NCBI GenBank assembly: GCA_025355995.1
Contig: JANXYQ010000136.1
Span: 1-64,000 of the forward strand
Length of the DNA: 64,000 nucleotides
Source of the DNA: Spirochaetaceae bacterium
GTDB lineage: Bacteria; Spirochaetota; Spirochaetia; Treponematales; Rectinemataceae
Direction of reading: 5' to 3'
Shown here: one piece after another, positions 1-7,841 of the stretch
How the letters are laid out: every line of letters starts with the position of its first letter
How positions within the stretch are numbered: position 1 is the stretch's first letter
Position numbers and translations under genes: made by a program
Notes under the pieces: generated by a model
The model's input: the letters and a program-made list of their open reading frames with translations, nothing else
Database searches by the model: none
Told to the model about the DNA's origin: nothing

Positions 1-1
1 C

Positions 2-439
2 GTCCTCGCCGGCCGCTTTCCCTACGACTCGGGGAGCGACGAACCAGAAAAAAAATCGCTACGCGAGGATCAGGGCACGATCTCTCTGCGGGCCAACCAG
101 GACGAGATCGCGCTCGAGCTCAAGAAAGAGCTGCACTCGCGGCTCGAGGTGGCCGGCGTCACCATCGACGACGCCCGGCTCTCGCACCTGGCCTATGCCC
201 AGGAGATAGCCCAGGCCATGCTCCGGCGCCAGCAGGCCGGCGCCGTGATAGCCGCCCGCAGGCTCATCGTCGACGGCGCCGTCGGCATGGTGAGGATGGC
301 CCTCGAGGACCTCGAGGCGCAGGGCGTCGTCAAGCTGGACAACGAGCGCAGGGCGGCGATGGTGAACAACCTCCTCGTCGCCCTCGTCTCGGAGTCGCAG
401 GCCCAGCCTGTCATCAACACGGGCACGCTGTACTCCTAG
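2..439 (+). CDS. SPFH/band-7 family protein, C-terminal part (5' end outside window)
   Basis: The open frame runs in from the window edge and stops at TAG 437-439, so the N-terminus is missing. The visible part has the charged helical stretch seen after an SPFH (stomatin/flotillin-like) domain (ELKKELHSRLEVAGVTIDD) and then a helix with AYAQEIAQAMLRRQQAGAVIAARR. The tail VNNLLVALVSESQAQPVINTGTLY is typical of short cytoplasmic SPFH proteins that assemble as membrane-associated oligomers. A small ribbon-helix-helix-like gene follows 9 bases downstream, a pairing often seen for this SPFH subgroup. The substrate or membrane role cannot be told from the sequence. Family call is by motif recognition only. 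Confidence 0.8.
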   Translation, partial: VLAGRFPYDSGSDEPEKKSLREDQGTISLRANQDEIALELKKELHSRLEVAGVTIDDARLSHLAYAQEIAQAMLRRQQAGAVIAARRLIVDGAVGMVRMALEDLEAQGVVKLDNERRAAMVNNLLVALVSESQAQPVINTGTLYS

Positions 440-448
440 CCGCCCGCG

Positions 449-607
449 ATGGAAGAGAAGAAGCGCTTCCTCCTGAGGCTCGATCCGGCCGACTACGCGG
501 CGCTGGAGAGATGGTCGGCCGACGAGCTCAGGAGCGTCAATTCGCAGATCGAATTCATCCTGAGAGAGGCGCTGAGGAAGGCGGGGCGATTCAATCCAGG
601 ATCGTGA
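449..607 (+). CDS. Small ribbon-helix-helix-like protein (52 aa) partnered with SPFH protein
   Basis: ATG at 449 lies 9 bases after the SPFH stop and the frame ends at TGA 605-607. The 52-residue product ([20 protein letters not shown]...) has a short basic beta-like strand KKRFLLRL followed by two predicted helices, the layout of Arc/MetJ-type ribbon-helix-helix proteins. Such small proteins commonly follow SPFH genes and may bind DNA or the SPFH partner; which one is not visible. Its last 17 bases overlap the 3' end of the convergent OmpA-type gene. It is short, but the spacing and non-random composition support it as a real gene. Confidence 0.65.
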   Translation: MEEKKRFLLRLDPADYAALERWSADELRSVNSQIEFILREALRKAGRFNPGS

Positions 608-1964
608 TCTCGACTCGCCGGTTCCTCGCCCTCCCCTCCTCCGTATCGTTGGGGGCGAGGGGGACCGAGGAGCCGAAGCCGCGATAGAGGAGGCGGGAGG
701 GCTCTATTCCCCGAGCGGCCAGCTCGTCCACGACTTTCTTGGCCCGCTTGATCGAAAGCTCGAGCTCGCCCGAGGCCTTCCCGACAGCGGCGCTGTGTCC
801 TGCCACGAGAAAGTACCTGCCCGCCTGGGTCTTGAGGGCCGCCGCGATCGCGTCCAGGCGCCAGGCCTCCGAGGGAAGGATGGCGTCGCTGTCCGCCACG
901 AAGCGGAGGTCCCGCACCCGCAGGACGAGCCCCTCCGGGCTGGAGGCGAGCTCGAGGCCCGCTGCGTCCAGGGCGCCGGCCGCCGAGGCGCCGCTCGCGG
1001 GCTCGCCGGCCTCGGCTAGGGCCGGGCCCTCGCCCGCGTCGAGGGGGCCGGGACCGGCGCCAGGAGGCAGGGCCTCGCCAGGAGGCGGGCCAGCGCCGGC
1101 CGGTCCGCGCTCCGCAATCGCCGGCTTCGCCACCGAGGCCGCCGTCGCCGCGGCGATGGCCTCGTCCGCGGCCGCCCGATCGAGGGGGGCCGCTCCTTCG
1201 AAGAAATACAGGCAAAAGCCGGATCGCCTCTCGCTGCTCCCGGAGGCGAGGGCGAAGGTCTCATCGAAGCGATCTCGGATGAAAAGCGTCGAAAGCGTTT
1301 CGGCGTCCACCAGGATATCGAGGTCATGCGTGCCCGCGGCGTTCTTGACGATTTCCGAGACGGGACGCCGCCCCGGGGATCCCGCCTCGCTCGAGCCCTC
1401 ATCCTTCGAGGGCCGGATGCCCAGGGGATTCCACCTCGTCGCGAACCTGGCCGTGAGGGTCAGGGCCCTCTTCCCGCGGTAATCCGTCTCGCCCTTGAAA
1501 TGATACTCCGCGAGGAAGGGCAGGAGGATGAAGGAGCCCGAATCGTCGAAATCGAGGGCGCGGATTCCGGGCGCCGTCCAGGTCGCGCCGGGCTCCAAGG
1601 CGCCGGAGGGAAGGGCGGGAAGGCCGCGCAGGCTCGGATAGCCCGAGTCCTCCAGCACCGAGAGGGGCCCGCCGCGCGGGACGGAGAGGCGGACGGGCGC
1701 GGTCCTGTCGACGCGGCGCGCCGCGCTTCGCATATCCCGGAGCGTCTCCTCGAGGACGAGGAATTCCCCCGCGTAGCCCTGCGCGGCCGGGGCGAGGGAC
1801 CCGCGTGCCTCGCGGTAGGCGTGCCCAATGTAGCGGCCGTCCACGTATCGCGAGAAATCGCCGCGCTCGATCAGGAGGAAAGGGCCCGGCGACTCCTGGG
1901 CGAGGGCCGGGAGCAGGCTCGCGAGGAGAGCGGCCGCGAGGGAGGCTGCCCTGGCGCGGCTCAG
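591..1964 (-). CDS. Exported OmpA-domain (peptidoglycan-binding) protein, CTG start
   Basis: About 457 residues. A signal peptide ([22 protein letters not shown]) opens the protein, a long unassigned periplasmic region follows, then an Ala/Gly/Pro-rich linker near residues 275-345 and a C-terminal OmpA-like domain of about 105 residues ending [10 protein letters not shown]. The domain has FLVAGHSA where VEGHTD is usual, but the final NRRVEI motif is intact, so binding to peptidoglycan is likely. No ATG, GTG or TTG lies before the signal peptide in this frame. The best start is CTG at 1964-1962, whose last two bases are the first two of the pgeF stop TGA, with GGAGAG six bases upstream. It is therefore probably translationally coupled to pgeF. 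Confidence 0.8.
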   Translation of the reverse strand: MSRARAASLAAALLASLLPALAQESPGPFLLIERGDFSRYVDGRYIGHAYREARGSLAPAAQGYAGEFLVLEETLRDMRSAARRVDRTAPVRLSVPRGGPLSVLEDSGYPSLRGLPALPSGALEPGATWTAPGIRALDFDDSGSFILLPFLAEYHFKGETDYRGKRALTLTARFATRWNPLGIRPSKDEGSSEAGSPGRRPVSEIVKNAAGTHDLDILVDAETLSTLFIRDRFDETFALASGSSERRSGFCLYFFEGAAPLDRAAADEAIAAATAASVAKPAIAERGPAGAGPPPGEALPPGAGPGPLDAGEGPALAEAGEPASGASAAGALDAAGLELASSPEGLVLRVRDLRFVADSDAILPSEAWRLDAIAAALKTQAGRYFLVAGHSAAVGKASGELELSIKRAKKVVDELAARGIEPSRLLYRGFGSSVPLAPNDTEEGRARNRRVEITILD

Positions 1965-2788
1965 GAGCTGCTCTCCACGGGAACCAGGCTCGCGGGACGA
2001 GCCTCGCTCGCGGGGAGATCTACGCTCGCCATGCCGCAGACCGCGAGCATCCTGGTGAAGCGGTCGCCGCCCTGGCGCCTGAAAGAGCCGAGCCGCGAAT
2101 CGCAGGAGGTGCAGGAGTCGATGGAGAGAAGGTCCCCGACGCCGAGGCGATCGGCCATCGAGACGTTGGCCGATCGAAGGTCGAGGTAGAAGGACAGCCC
2201 GCGCCGCGAGACGGATTCGGCGCCGAATTCGGACGAGTAGGTCTCGGCCCTGTCCGCGGAGACCTCGTAGCAGCAGGGTCCGATGGCGGGGCCGAGAATT
2301 ACGGCGATCGAGGAGGGATCGGACCCGAGGCGCCCTTCCATCCCGCGGACGGCCGCCTCGAGGATGCCGGTGCCCCTCCAGCCGGAGTGAAGGACCCCGA
2401 AGGCCCCCGAGCCCCGGTCGAGGATCCAGATCGGCATGCAGTCGGCCACCGTTATCGAGGCCGCCAGGCTCCTGTCGCGGAGGACCAGACCGTCGGCGCC
2501 GCCCGATGCCCTCGCGAGGGCGAGGGTATCCTCGCCGGCGGAGGGGAACAGCACGTTGCGCGAATGAGAGAGCTCCAGGCCTCGCACGGCCGCGGGATCC
2601 AGGCCCGCGCCTCGGAGGAAGCGCTCGCGGTCGGCGGCGCAGCGAGGGTCGGCGAACCTCATGTCCCCGGCGGCGGCGAAGGAGGCCATCGCGACGGGCT
2701 CGGTCCCGCGCGGCCCCCCAGGGCCGGGGAAGGGCGCGAAAAAGCCCTCGCCGGGGAGCTCGGGGATGCGGGCTCGCGTTAGCCGCAC
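1961..2788 (-). CDS. pgeF: Purine nucleoside phosphorylase / polyphenol-oxidase-like protein (YfiH/PgeF family)
   Basis: 275 residues with the family signatures: VADCMPIW near residue 114, HSGWRG near 132, GPAIGPCCYEV near 165 and the C-terminal DSCTSCDSRLGSFRR region. The His and Cys residues in these motifs form the Zn/Cu site. Members act as broad-specificity purine nucleoside phosphorylases (adenosine, inosine) and in peptidoglycan-editing contexts (PgeF); the older laccase label is doubtful. GTG 2788 was chosen because it lies 3 bases after the upstream stop; an internal ATG near 2689 (MASFAAAGDM) is a possible shorter start. The downstream OmpA-type peptidoglycan-binding gene overlaps its stop, which fits a cell-envelope link. 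Confidence 0.88.
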   Translation of the reverse strand: MRLTRARIPELPGEGFFAPFPGPGGPRGTEPVAMASFAAAGDMRFADPRCAADRERFLRGAGLDPAAVRGLELSHSRNVLFPSAGEDTLALARASGGADGLVLRDRSLAASITVADCMPIWILDRGSGAFGVLHSGWRGTGILEAAVRGMEGRLGSDPSSIAVILGPAIGPCCYEVSADRAETYSSEFGAESVSRRGLSFYLDLRSANVSMADRLGVGDLLSIDSCTSCDSRLGSFRRQGGDRFTRMLAVCGMASVDLPASEARPASLVPVESSS

Positions 2789-2791
2789 TCT

Positions 2792-4522
2792 TCAATCGTC
2801 CCGGGAGAATTCGAGGCCGGAGAGCTCGGCCAGGAGGCTCGCGGCCTTCTCGCAGCGATCCTTGGCGTGGTCCAGGCTTCGCAGGAATTCCTTGTTCGCC
2901 TTGCCGTCGAGATACCCTAGATTGGCGAGCGAATCGTAGCGCCCTCCCGCCTCGCCCTTCAGGAAGCCCTGGAGTATGCTGACCATGATCCTCAGGGCCG
3001 TGCCTTCCCTCTTTATGATCTGCTCGGCCTCTTCCTCCGCGATCCGGACGATCGCCTGCAGCTTCCGGCGCTTCGCCGAGATCGGCCCGAGATCGCCGAC
3101 GGCCGCGCGCCACGAGGCGCCGATCTCCCCCTCGGGAGCCAGCCGCGCGTCGAGGGCGGATATGAGCTCGGGGACGCGCAGCATTGCGTCGTAGGCGTCC
3201 GTGAATTCGATCCTGTTGTCCTTGCGGTAGAATTCCCCGTCCACGAGCACGACCTTCAGCGGGCGATTGAGCTCCCTGACGAAGGGGCCCCGATAGAAGG
3301 CATCGAGGAAAACGAGGGCGACGTCGAAGCGGAGCGGGGGCGAGTACTCGCTCTCCTCCCGCGATATGTGCGCGAAGGCCTGGGGGCCGGGGGCCCCGAC
3401 GAAGGAGGAAATCTCCTCCACGAGCTCCTTGTTGCGATGCTCGGCCCTCCACTCGTCGAGCTCGGACTCGATGCGTTCGCGCCAGAAGGCCTTGTAGATC
3501 GCCAGCCAGTCCTCGCCCCCGGGCAGCTCGCGGGGCAGGTAGGCGGGGTCCCCCGCGACAAGGCGCAGTATGTCCCCGAGGGGCACGCGCGAGTTGAAGG
3601 CGCGTATCCTCCCGAGCGACGCCTCGGCCTTGGCCATGTCCGCGCCGAGCAGCTCCGCGGCGTCCTCCCCTCGCTTGCCGAGCTCGTCCCGCTCGGCGAA
3701 CATGAAGATGGCCTCCATCAGCTCGGTCGAGGGGGCCTCGGACATCGAGAAGAGAATGTCCCCAAGGTCGAGGAGGAGCTCCCGCGATTCCAGGAAGGTG
3801 GCCGACAGCCCGGACTCCGGGGAAACGCCTTCCTTGAAAGTCCCCAGGAGCCTATCGAAGAGGAAGCCCGAGAGGCGCTTCAGGAAGAGGACGCTCCTCA
3901 GATCCATGTACATCGAGCGCCGTCCCTTGTCGGATAGCTCGGAGAAAGCCAGGTCGAAGGCCGCGAGCGCCGCGTTTCGCACGGCGGAATCGTCAACGGA
4001 GCCGCGCGTCTCGAGCATGGAAGCCGAGATCGTCGCGGGGTCGGCCTCGGCGACGAGTCGCGCGTGCGTCGCGAGCAGCTCGATGGATCCGAGGAAGGCG
4101 TAGAAGGCCGGCCTGTCCCTCTCGACGCTGCGGTCCAGCGCGTCGTAGAAGAAGCGCGCCGCGTCGCGGAGCCCCCGCAGCTCCTCGGCCACGGGGCCGA
4201 GGAGGAGCTCTCTCCGCCTGTCGATCAGGCCGGCGTGCTTGAATTCCACCCTTCGGCCGATCTCCTTGAGCTCGTCCTCCCGGATCAGCTCCTCGCGGCT
4301 CTTGCCGCTGAAAAGCCCGCGGAGGAAAAGCAGGAGCCGAGTCAGGAGGCCGATGTCCTCCGTCTTCGTGCCCGAGGGGGCGGAAGCGCTTGGAGCCGAG
4401 GAGGCCGGATATAGCGGCTCGCCCGAAACGGGAATGGCCGCCTTGATGCGCTCCAGGAGGGCGACCCTCTCCTCCGCGGAGATTTGGGCGACGAGGCTAT
4501 CGAAGGGCGAATAGGCTGCCAT
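2792..4522 (-). CDS. Large conserved cytoplasmic protein of unknown function (spirochaete-type)
   Basis: 576 residues from ATG 4522 (MAAYSPFDSLVAQISAEERVALL); an in-frame TTG at 4561 would add 13 residues but looks less like a start. The protein is rich in charged helices, lacks a signal peptide and has one short hydrophobic stretch (LLLFLRGLFSG near residue 70). It resembles large uncharacterised proteins of treponemes and may belong to DUF5312, which I could not check. There is no ribosome-binding site before the ATG; TTGCTT (4561-4556), 17 bases, then TAGGCT form a possible promoter only 10 bases upstream. It heads the run toward pgeF (3-base gap) and the OmpA gene. Confidence 0.75.
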   Translation of the reverse strand: MAAYSPFDSLVAQISAEERVALLERIKAAIPVSGEPLYPASSAPSASAPSGTKTEDIGLLTRLLLFLRGLFSGKSREELIREDELKEIGRRVEFKHAGLIDRRRELLLGPVAEELRGLRDAARFFYDALDRSVERDRPAFYAFLGSIELLATHARLVAEADPATISASMLETRGSVDDSAVRNAALAAFDLAFSELSDKGRRSMYMDLRSVLFLKRLSGFLFDRLLGTFKEGVSPESGLSATFLESRELLLDLGDILFSMSEAPSTELMEAIFMFAERDELGKRGEDAAELLGADMAKAEASLGRIRAFNSRVPLGDILRLVAGDPAYLPRELPGGEDWLAIYKAFWRERIESELDEWRAEHRNKELVEEISSFVGAPGPQAFAHISREESEYSPPLRFDVALVFLDAFYRGPFVRELNRPLKVVLVDGEFYRKDNRIEFTDAYDAMLRVPELISALDARLAPEGEIGASWRAAVGDLGPISAKRRKLQAIVRIAEEEAEQIIKREGTALRIMVSILQGFLKGEAGGRYDSLANLGYLDGKANKEFLRSLDHAKDRCEKAASLLAELSGLEFSRDD

Positions 4523-4573
4523 GCTGATTATCAGCCTATCGGAGTTAGGCGGTAAAAGCAACGACGGATTCGG

Positions 4574-5386
4574 CTAGGCCTCCGCGGACAGGGTAAGGGC
4601 CTCCTCGGTGAGGGGGTGGGTGAACGCGAGGCTGGCGGCGTAGAGCCGAAGGCGCTCGTCCCGTGCGCCGCCGTAGAGCGAATCCCCGAGTATCGGCAGG
4701 CCTATCCACGCCAGCTGGGCCCGGACCTGGTGGCGAAAGCCCCGGGACAGTCTGACCCGAAGCCTGAGGACCGGACCCTCCGCCGGGCCAGCGGCCGGGG
4801 ACGCGCCCAGTATCTCGCTGCGGTAGGTCGATTTCGGCTCATCGACGCCTTCGTCGGGCAGGCCCAGGCAGGCGACGCGCGAGCCCTTGGGCCCGTAGGG
4901 CCTGAACGCGCAGCTCAGGGCCCTCCCCTCGCCGAGCAGCGCGGAGAGGCCGGCTCCGTCCAGGCCCTCCCGCGCCTCGGACCAGAGCCCAGCGTCGACG
5001 CCCTTCGGGACGCCGCGCCTGGGGAGGGAGCCGGCGGGATTTTCCGCTCGCGAAATGGAAGAGTAGGCTGCATATTCCTTGACGAAGCCCCCTTGCTCCT
5101 GCTGGCGCAGGATGGCGGCGAAGACCTCGGGGTTCCTGGCGAACAGGACGATGCCCGAGGTCTCGAAGTCGAGGCGATGGAGCAGGCCCCCCTCGGCCGT
5201 CGGCCCGCCCTTCCCGCGCCCGCCCGCCGCGCCTATGTCGGGATATCGCTCGAAGACCCAGGCGCAGAGGTCCCCCTTCCCGAGGCCGGGAGCGCTATGC
5301 ATCCGCGGGGGCTTCAGGACGGCGACGAGGCTCGGGTCCTCGTAGAGTATTTGGGGCTCGTCGGGATCGACTCCTGGAATATCCAT
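4574..5386 (-). CDS. RluA-family RNA pseudouridine synthase
   Basis: 270 residues. The catalytic motif HRLDFETSGIVLF is at about 70-82 with the nucleophilic Asp73, preceded by the usual KPPRMHSAPG region and followed by a substrate-binding C-terminal half containing GFRHQVRAQLAWIGLPILGDSLYGG. There is no S4 domain at the N-terminus, so it is the short RluA type. Members isomerise uridine to pseudouridine in rRNA or tRNA; the target base cannot be assigned. TATAAA (5397-5392) lies five bases before the ATG with no Shine-Dalgarno sequence between, so the transcript may be nearly leaderless. It is divergent from the K+ channel gene. Confidence 0.9.
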   Translation of the reverse strand: MDIPGVDPDEPQILYEDPSLVAVLKPPRMHSAPGLGKGDLCAWVFERYPDIGAAGGRGKGGPTAEGGLLHRLDFETSGIVLFARNPEVFAAILRQQEQGGFVKEYAAYSSISRAENPAGSLPRRGVPKGVDAGLWSEAREGLDGAGLSALLGEGRALSCAFRPYGPKGSRVACLGLPDEGVDEPKSTYRSEILGASPAAGPAEGPVLRLRVRLSRGFRHQVRAQLAWIGLPILGDSLYGGARDERLRLYAASLAFTHPLTEEALTLSAEA

Positions 5387-5431
5387 TGCTATTTATACCC
5401 GCCTCGAGCTTTAGGGGGGAAGCGTATCCCG

Positions 5432-5450
5432 CCGATACTACTATCGGAGG
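5432..5450 (+). promoter_or_regulatory. Hairpin overlapping the ribosome-binding site of the K+ channel gene
   Basis: CCGATA (5432-5437) and TATCGG (5442-5447) pair around a 4-base loop. The right arm shares its GG with the Shine-Dalgarno GGAGG (5446-5450), which is 8 bases before ATG 5459. It could lower translation initiation. The same stretch contains GATACT, so part of it may instead be a -10 box. Confidence 0.35.
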
Positions 5451-5458
5451 ACCGCGGG

Positions 5459-6685
5459 ATGAGTTCCGAAAGCCCTGGGAAAAAGCGTCCTGCGCCCGCC
5501 GAGCGCGCGGAGGGACGGCTCACCGACTTAGCCAAGCGAGGGTCCCTCCTATGGGCCGACATTGCGCGATCGAACCTGGTCGGCATTTTCGGGGCCTTCG
5601 CGGCCGCCGTCCTCCTGTCGGCGACGGTAGTCTGGCTAATCGAGGAAAAGCCCGGCGAGGGCATGTTCCAGAGCCTCTTCGACGGCATCTGGTGGGCGGT
5701 CGTCACATTGGCGACGGTCGGCTACGGGGACAAGTTCCCCATCACCATCGCGGGGAGGATCGCGGGAATAATCGCGATCCTCTCGGGCATAGTCATCACT
5801 TCGCTGATCTCGGGAACGGTCGCCTCGATCTTCGTCGAGCGCAGGATACGGGAGGGAAAAGGATTGCAGGAACTCAGGCTCAAGAACCATATACTGATCT
5901 GCGGGTGGAATCCCAACGCGGCGTCGGTCCTCGCCGACCTGTCCCTGATGGAGGGCGGGAAAGGCGTGCCCGTCGTCCTCATCAACTGGATGGAATCCGA
6001 GGCCTTCGACGCCGAGAAGGCGAGCTTCCCCGGCCTGGACCTGCGTTTCGTGCGCGGGGATTTCGCCCAGGAAGCCGTCCTCAAGCGGGCCTCCGCCGGC
6101 AACGCGCGCGCCTGCATCGTCGTGCCGGACTCGACCGGCACCAACTCCCTAGCCAACGCGGATGAGAGGACCATACTGTGCTGCCTCGCGATCCGCTCCA
6201 TCAACTCCGAGATCGAGGTGAGCGCCGAGATCCTCCACCCCGAGAGCGAGCAGCACCTGAGCAGGGCCAAGGTCGACAACATCGTCGTCGGCGGCGAGTA
6301 CTCGGGCTTCATCCTCTCCTCGGCCTCCATGTCGAAGGGCCTGCCGCGGGCGGCCCGGAAGCTCCTCACCGCGGGGCAAGGACCGCGCCTCAAGGAATCG
6401 GCCCTCCCCTCGGCCCTGGTGGGCAAGACCTTCGCCGAGGCCTCGGCCTGGTTCCTGGCCAACGGCAGGGGCGTCCTGGTCGGTGTGCTTTCCGAGCAGA
6501 AGGGCGTCTCCCTCGACGACCTCCTCGGCGACAACTCGAGCGCTATAGACGGCTTCATCAAACGGAAATTCATGGAGGCGGAGATCAACCTCGCGGCGGA
6601 GGCGTCGGCGGGCAGCGAGGTGCGGTTGGCGCCGGGCCCGGATTACCAATTCAAAGAGGGCGACCTCGCCTTCGTAGTGGCGTAG
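5459..6685 (+). CDS. Two-TM potassium channel with cytoplasmic RCK (TrkA-N/TrkA-C) domain
   Basis: 408 residues. Order: cytoplasmic N-terminus, TM1 (about 40-61), pore helix and selectivity filter TVGYGD (86-91), TM2 (about 101-126), a TrkA-N/RCK domain from about 144 (HILICGWNPNAASVLADL) and a C-terminal RCK-C-like segment ending FKEGDLAFVVA. This is the layout of ligand-gated prokaryotic K+ channels such as MthK and Kch. The nucleotide-binding glycine motif is the CGWNP variant. ATG 5459 is fixed by GGAGG 8 bases upstream; the frame is open much further upstream, but that lies antisense to the RluA gene. A cyclic-nucleotide-binding protein follows 10 bases later, hinting at shared regulation. 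Confidence 0.92.
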   Translation: MSSESPGKKRPAPAERAEGRLTDLAKRGSLLWADIARSNLVGIFGAFAAAVLLSATVVWLIEEKPGEGMFQSLFDGIWWAVVTLATVGYGDKFPITIAGRIAGIIAILSGIVITSLISGTVASIFVERRIREGKGLQELRLKNHILICGWNPNAASVLADLSLMEGGKGVPVVLINWMESEAFDAEKASFPGLDLRFVRGDFAQEAVLKRASAGNARACIVVPDSTGTNSLANADERTILCCLAIRSINSEIEVSAEILHPESEQHLSRAKVDNIVVGGEYSGFILSSASMSKGLPRAARKLLTAGQGPRLKESALPSALVGKTFAEASAWFLANGRGVLVGVLSEQKGVSLDDLLGDNSSAIDGFIKRKFMEAEINLAAEASAGSEVRLAPGPDYQFKEGDLAFVVA

Positions 6686-6695
6686 GGGCGGGACG

Positions 6696-7214
6696 ATGGC
6701 GAAAAAGAAGATCGACGAGATAGAGCTCCTGCGCAAGGTCGGCATCCTGGCGGACCTCCGCGACGAGGACCTGCGCAAGGTCCTCGCCGTATCCCAGCGC
6801 GTGGCCTTCAAGTCCGGCGAGACCATCATGCACGAGGGCGAGCAGGGAGAGACCATGTACTTCTTCGTCGAGGGCGAGGTCGACGTCACCAAGAACCTGA
6901 CGCTGAAGCTCGGCGATCGCGATTTCGCGACCGCGGAGAAGTCGATGAACAAGCTCTCCGCCGACAAGGTCTCGGTCTTCGGCGAGATGTCGGTCTTCGG
7001 CCCCGAGCCGCGCAGCGCGACGATCACCGCCAGCAGCGACTGCGTGCTCTACAGCATGAACAGGGCCGCCTTCACCAAGCTCTGCGACGACGAGTGCAAG
7101 GTCGGCCTCTCGATAGTCAGGCGCATAGCGGCCGTGCTCTGCGCGCGGGTGCGCAAGGGGAACGAGGACGTCCTCAAGCTTTCGACCGCGCTCAGCATCG
7201 CGCTCTCCAGGTAA
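6696..7214 (+). CDS. Stand-alone cyclic-nucleotide-binding domain protein
   Basis: 172 residues forming essentially one cNMP-binding beta-roll. HEGEQGETMYFFVEGEVDV at about 46-64 is the glycine turn region, and the phosphate-binding cassette FGEMSVFGPEPRSAT spans about 95-109 with the ligand-contacting Glu97 and Arg106 kept. There is no helix-turn-helix, so unlike Crp/Fnr it is not a transcription factor. It begins 10 bases after the K+ channel gene. By analogy with CNG channels, where this domain is fused to the channel, it may act on the channel as a separate subunit; that is inference. Confidence 0.85.
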   Translation: MAKKKIDEIELLRKVGILADLRDEDLRKVLAVSQRVAFKSGETIMHEGEQGETMYFFVEGEVDVTKNLTLKLGDRDFATAEKSMNKLSADKVSVFGEMSVFGPEPRSATITASSDCVLYSMNRAAFTKLCDDECKVGLSIVRRIAAVLCARVRKGNEDVLKLSTALSIALSR

Positions 7215-7220
7215 CCGGCG

Positions 7221-7841
7221 ATGATATCCAAAAGGACGGCGATCCTCGGCGCCTCGCTCGCCATGTGCCTCTTCGCCCTGGTCCCGAGCCTCGTGGCCCA
7301 GGCGGCGGCGGCGCCCGCCGCGTCGGCACCCCCCGCAACGGCTCCCGCCGCGGCGGCGCCCGCAGCAGCGGGACCCGCGGCGCCCGCGCGGTCGTTTAGG
7401 GGCATAGAGCTCGGGATGGACCGGGATGCGGCGATCGCGGCCCTAAAAAAGGATCCCATCTTCGCGTACAAAGGACCGGAGGACCTGTCCCTCCTGCCCT
7501 CTCCCAACCAGAGCCTGATCGAGGTTGCCGGCCTGTCCTTCGTGCGTCGCGGCTATTTCCAGTTCTTCGAGGGGAAGCTGTGGGTGATGATCCTCACGCT
7601 CGACTCCGACAAGGTGGACCACTACTCGATCTACACGAGCCTCGTCGCCAAATACGGCGAACCCGGCCTGATCGACCCCAAGGAATCCCGCTGGGAGGAC
7701 AAGGCGACGCGCATGGCGCTGGAGCGGCCCCTCACCCTCCGCTACATGGACATGGCCGTCTACGGCAAGCTGCGGGAGGGGGCGAGCGCGAAGGAATCCG
7801 TCCAGGAGCTGGACAGGCAGGGCTTCCTAGGCGGGCTCTAG
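7221..7841 (+). CDS. Exported protein of unknown function with Ala/Pro linker
   Basis: 206 residues. A signal peptide (about 1-28: basic start, hydrophobic [21 protein letters not shown]) leads into an Ala/Pro-rich low-complexity linker to about residue 55. A compact domain follows that starts [21 protein letters not shown] and contains [34 protein letters not shown]. The latter pattern recurs in exported proteins of spirochaetes but I cannot name a family. It starts 6 bases after the cNMP-binding gene and so probably shares its transcript. Its stop overlaps the convergent chemoreceptor gene by 15 bases. Confidence 0.7.
   Translation: MISKRTAILGASLAMCLFALVPSLVAQAAAAPAASAPPATAPAAAAPAAAGPAAPARSFRGIELGMDRDAAIAALKKDPIFAYKGPEDLSLLPSPNQSLIEVAGLSFVRRGYFQFFEGKLWVMILTLDSDKVDHYSIYTSLVAKYGEPGLIDPKESRWEDKATRMALERPLTLRYMDMAVYGKLREGASAKESVQELDRQGFLGGL

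Noticed and set aside
1965-3452. Upstream extension of the OmpA-domain gene
   Set aside because: It overlaps pgeF and the conserved gene before it in a different frame and contains only low-complexity Arg/Gly/Pro sequence; the signal peptide begins at 1964.
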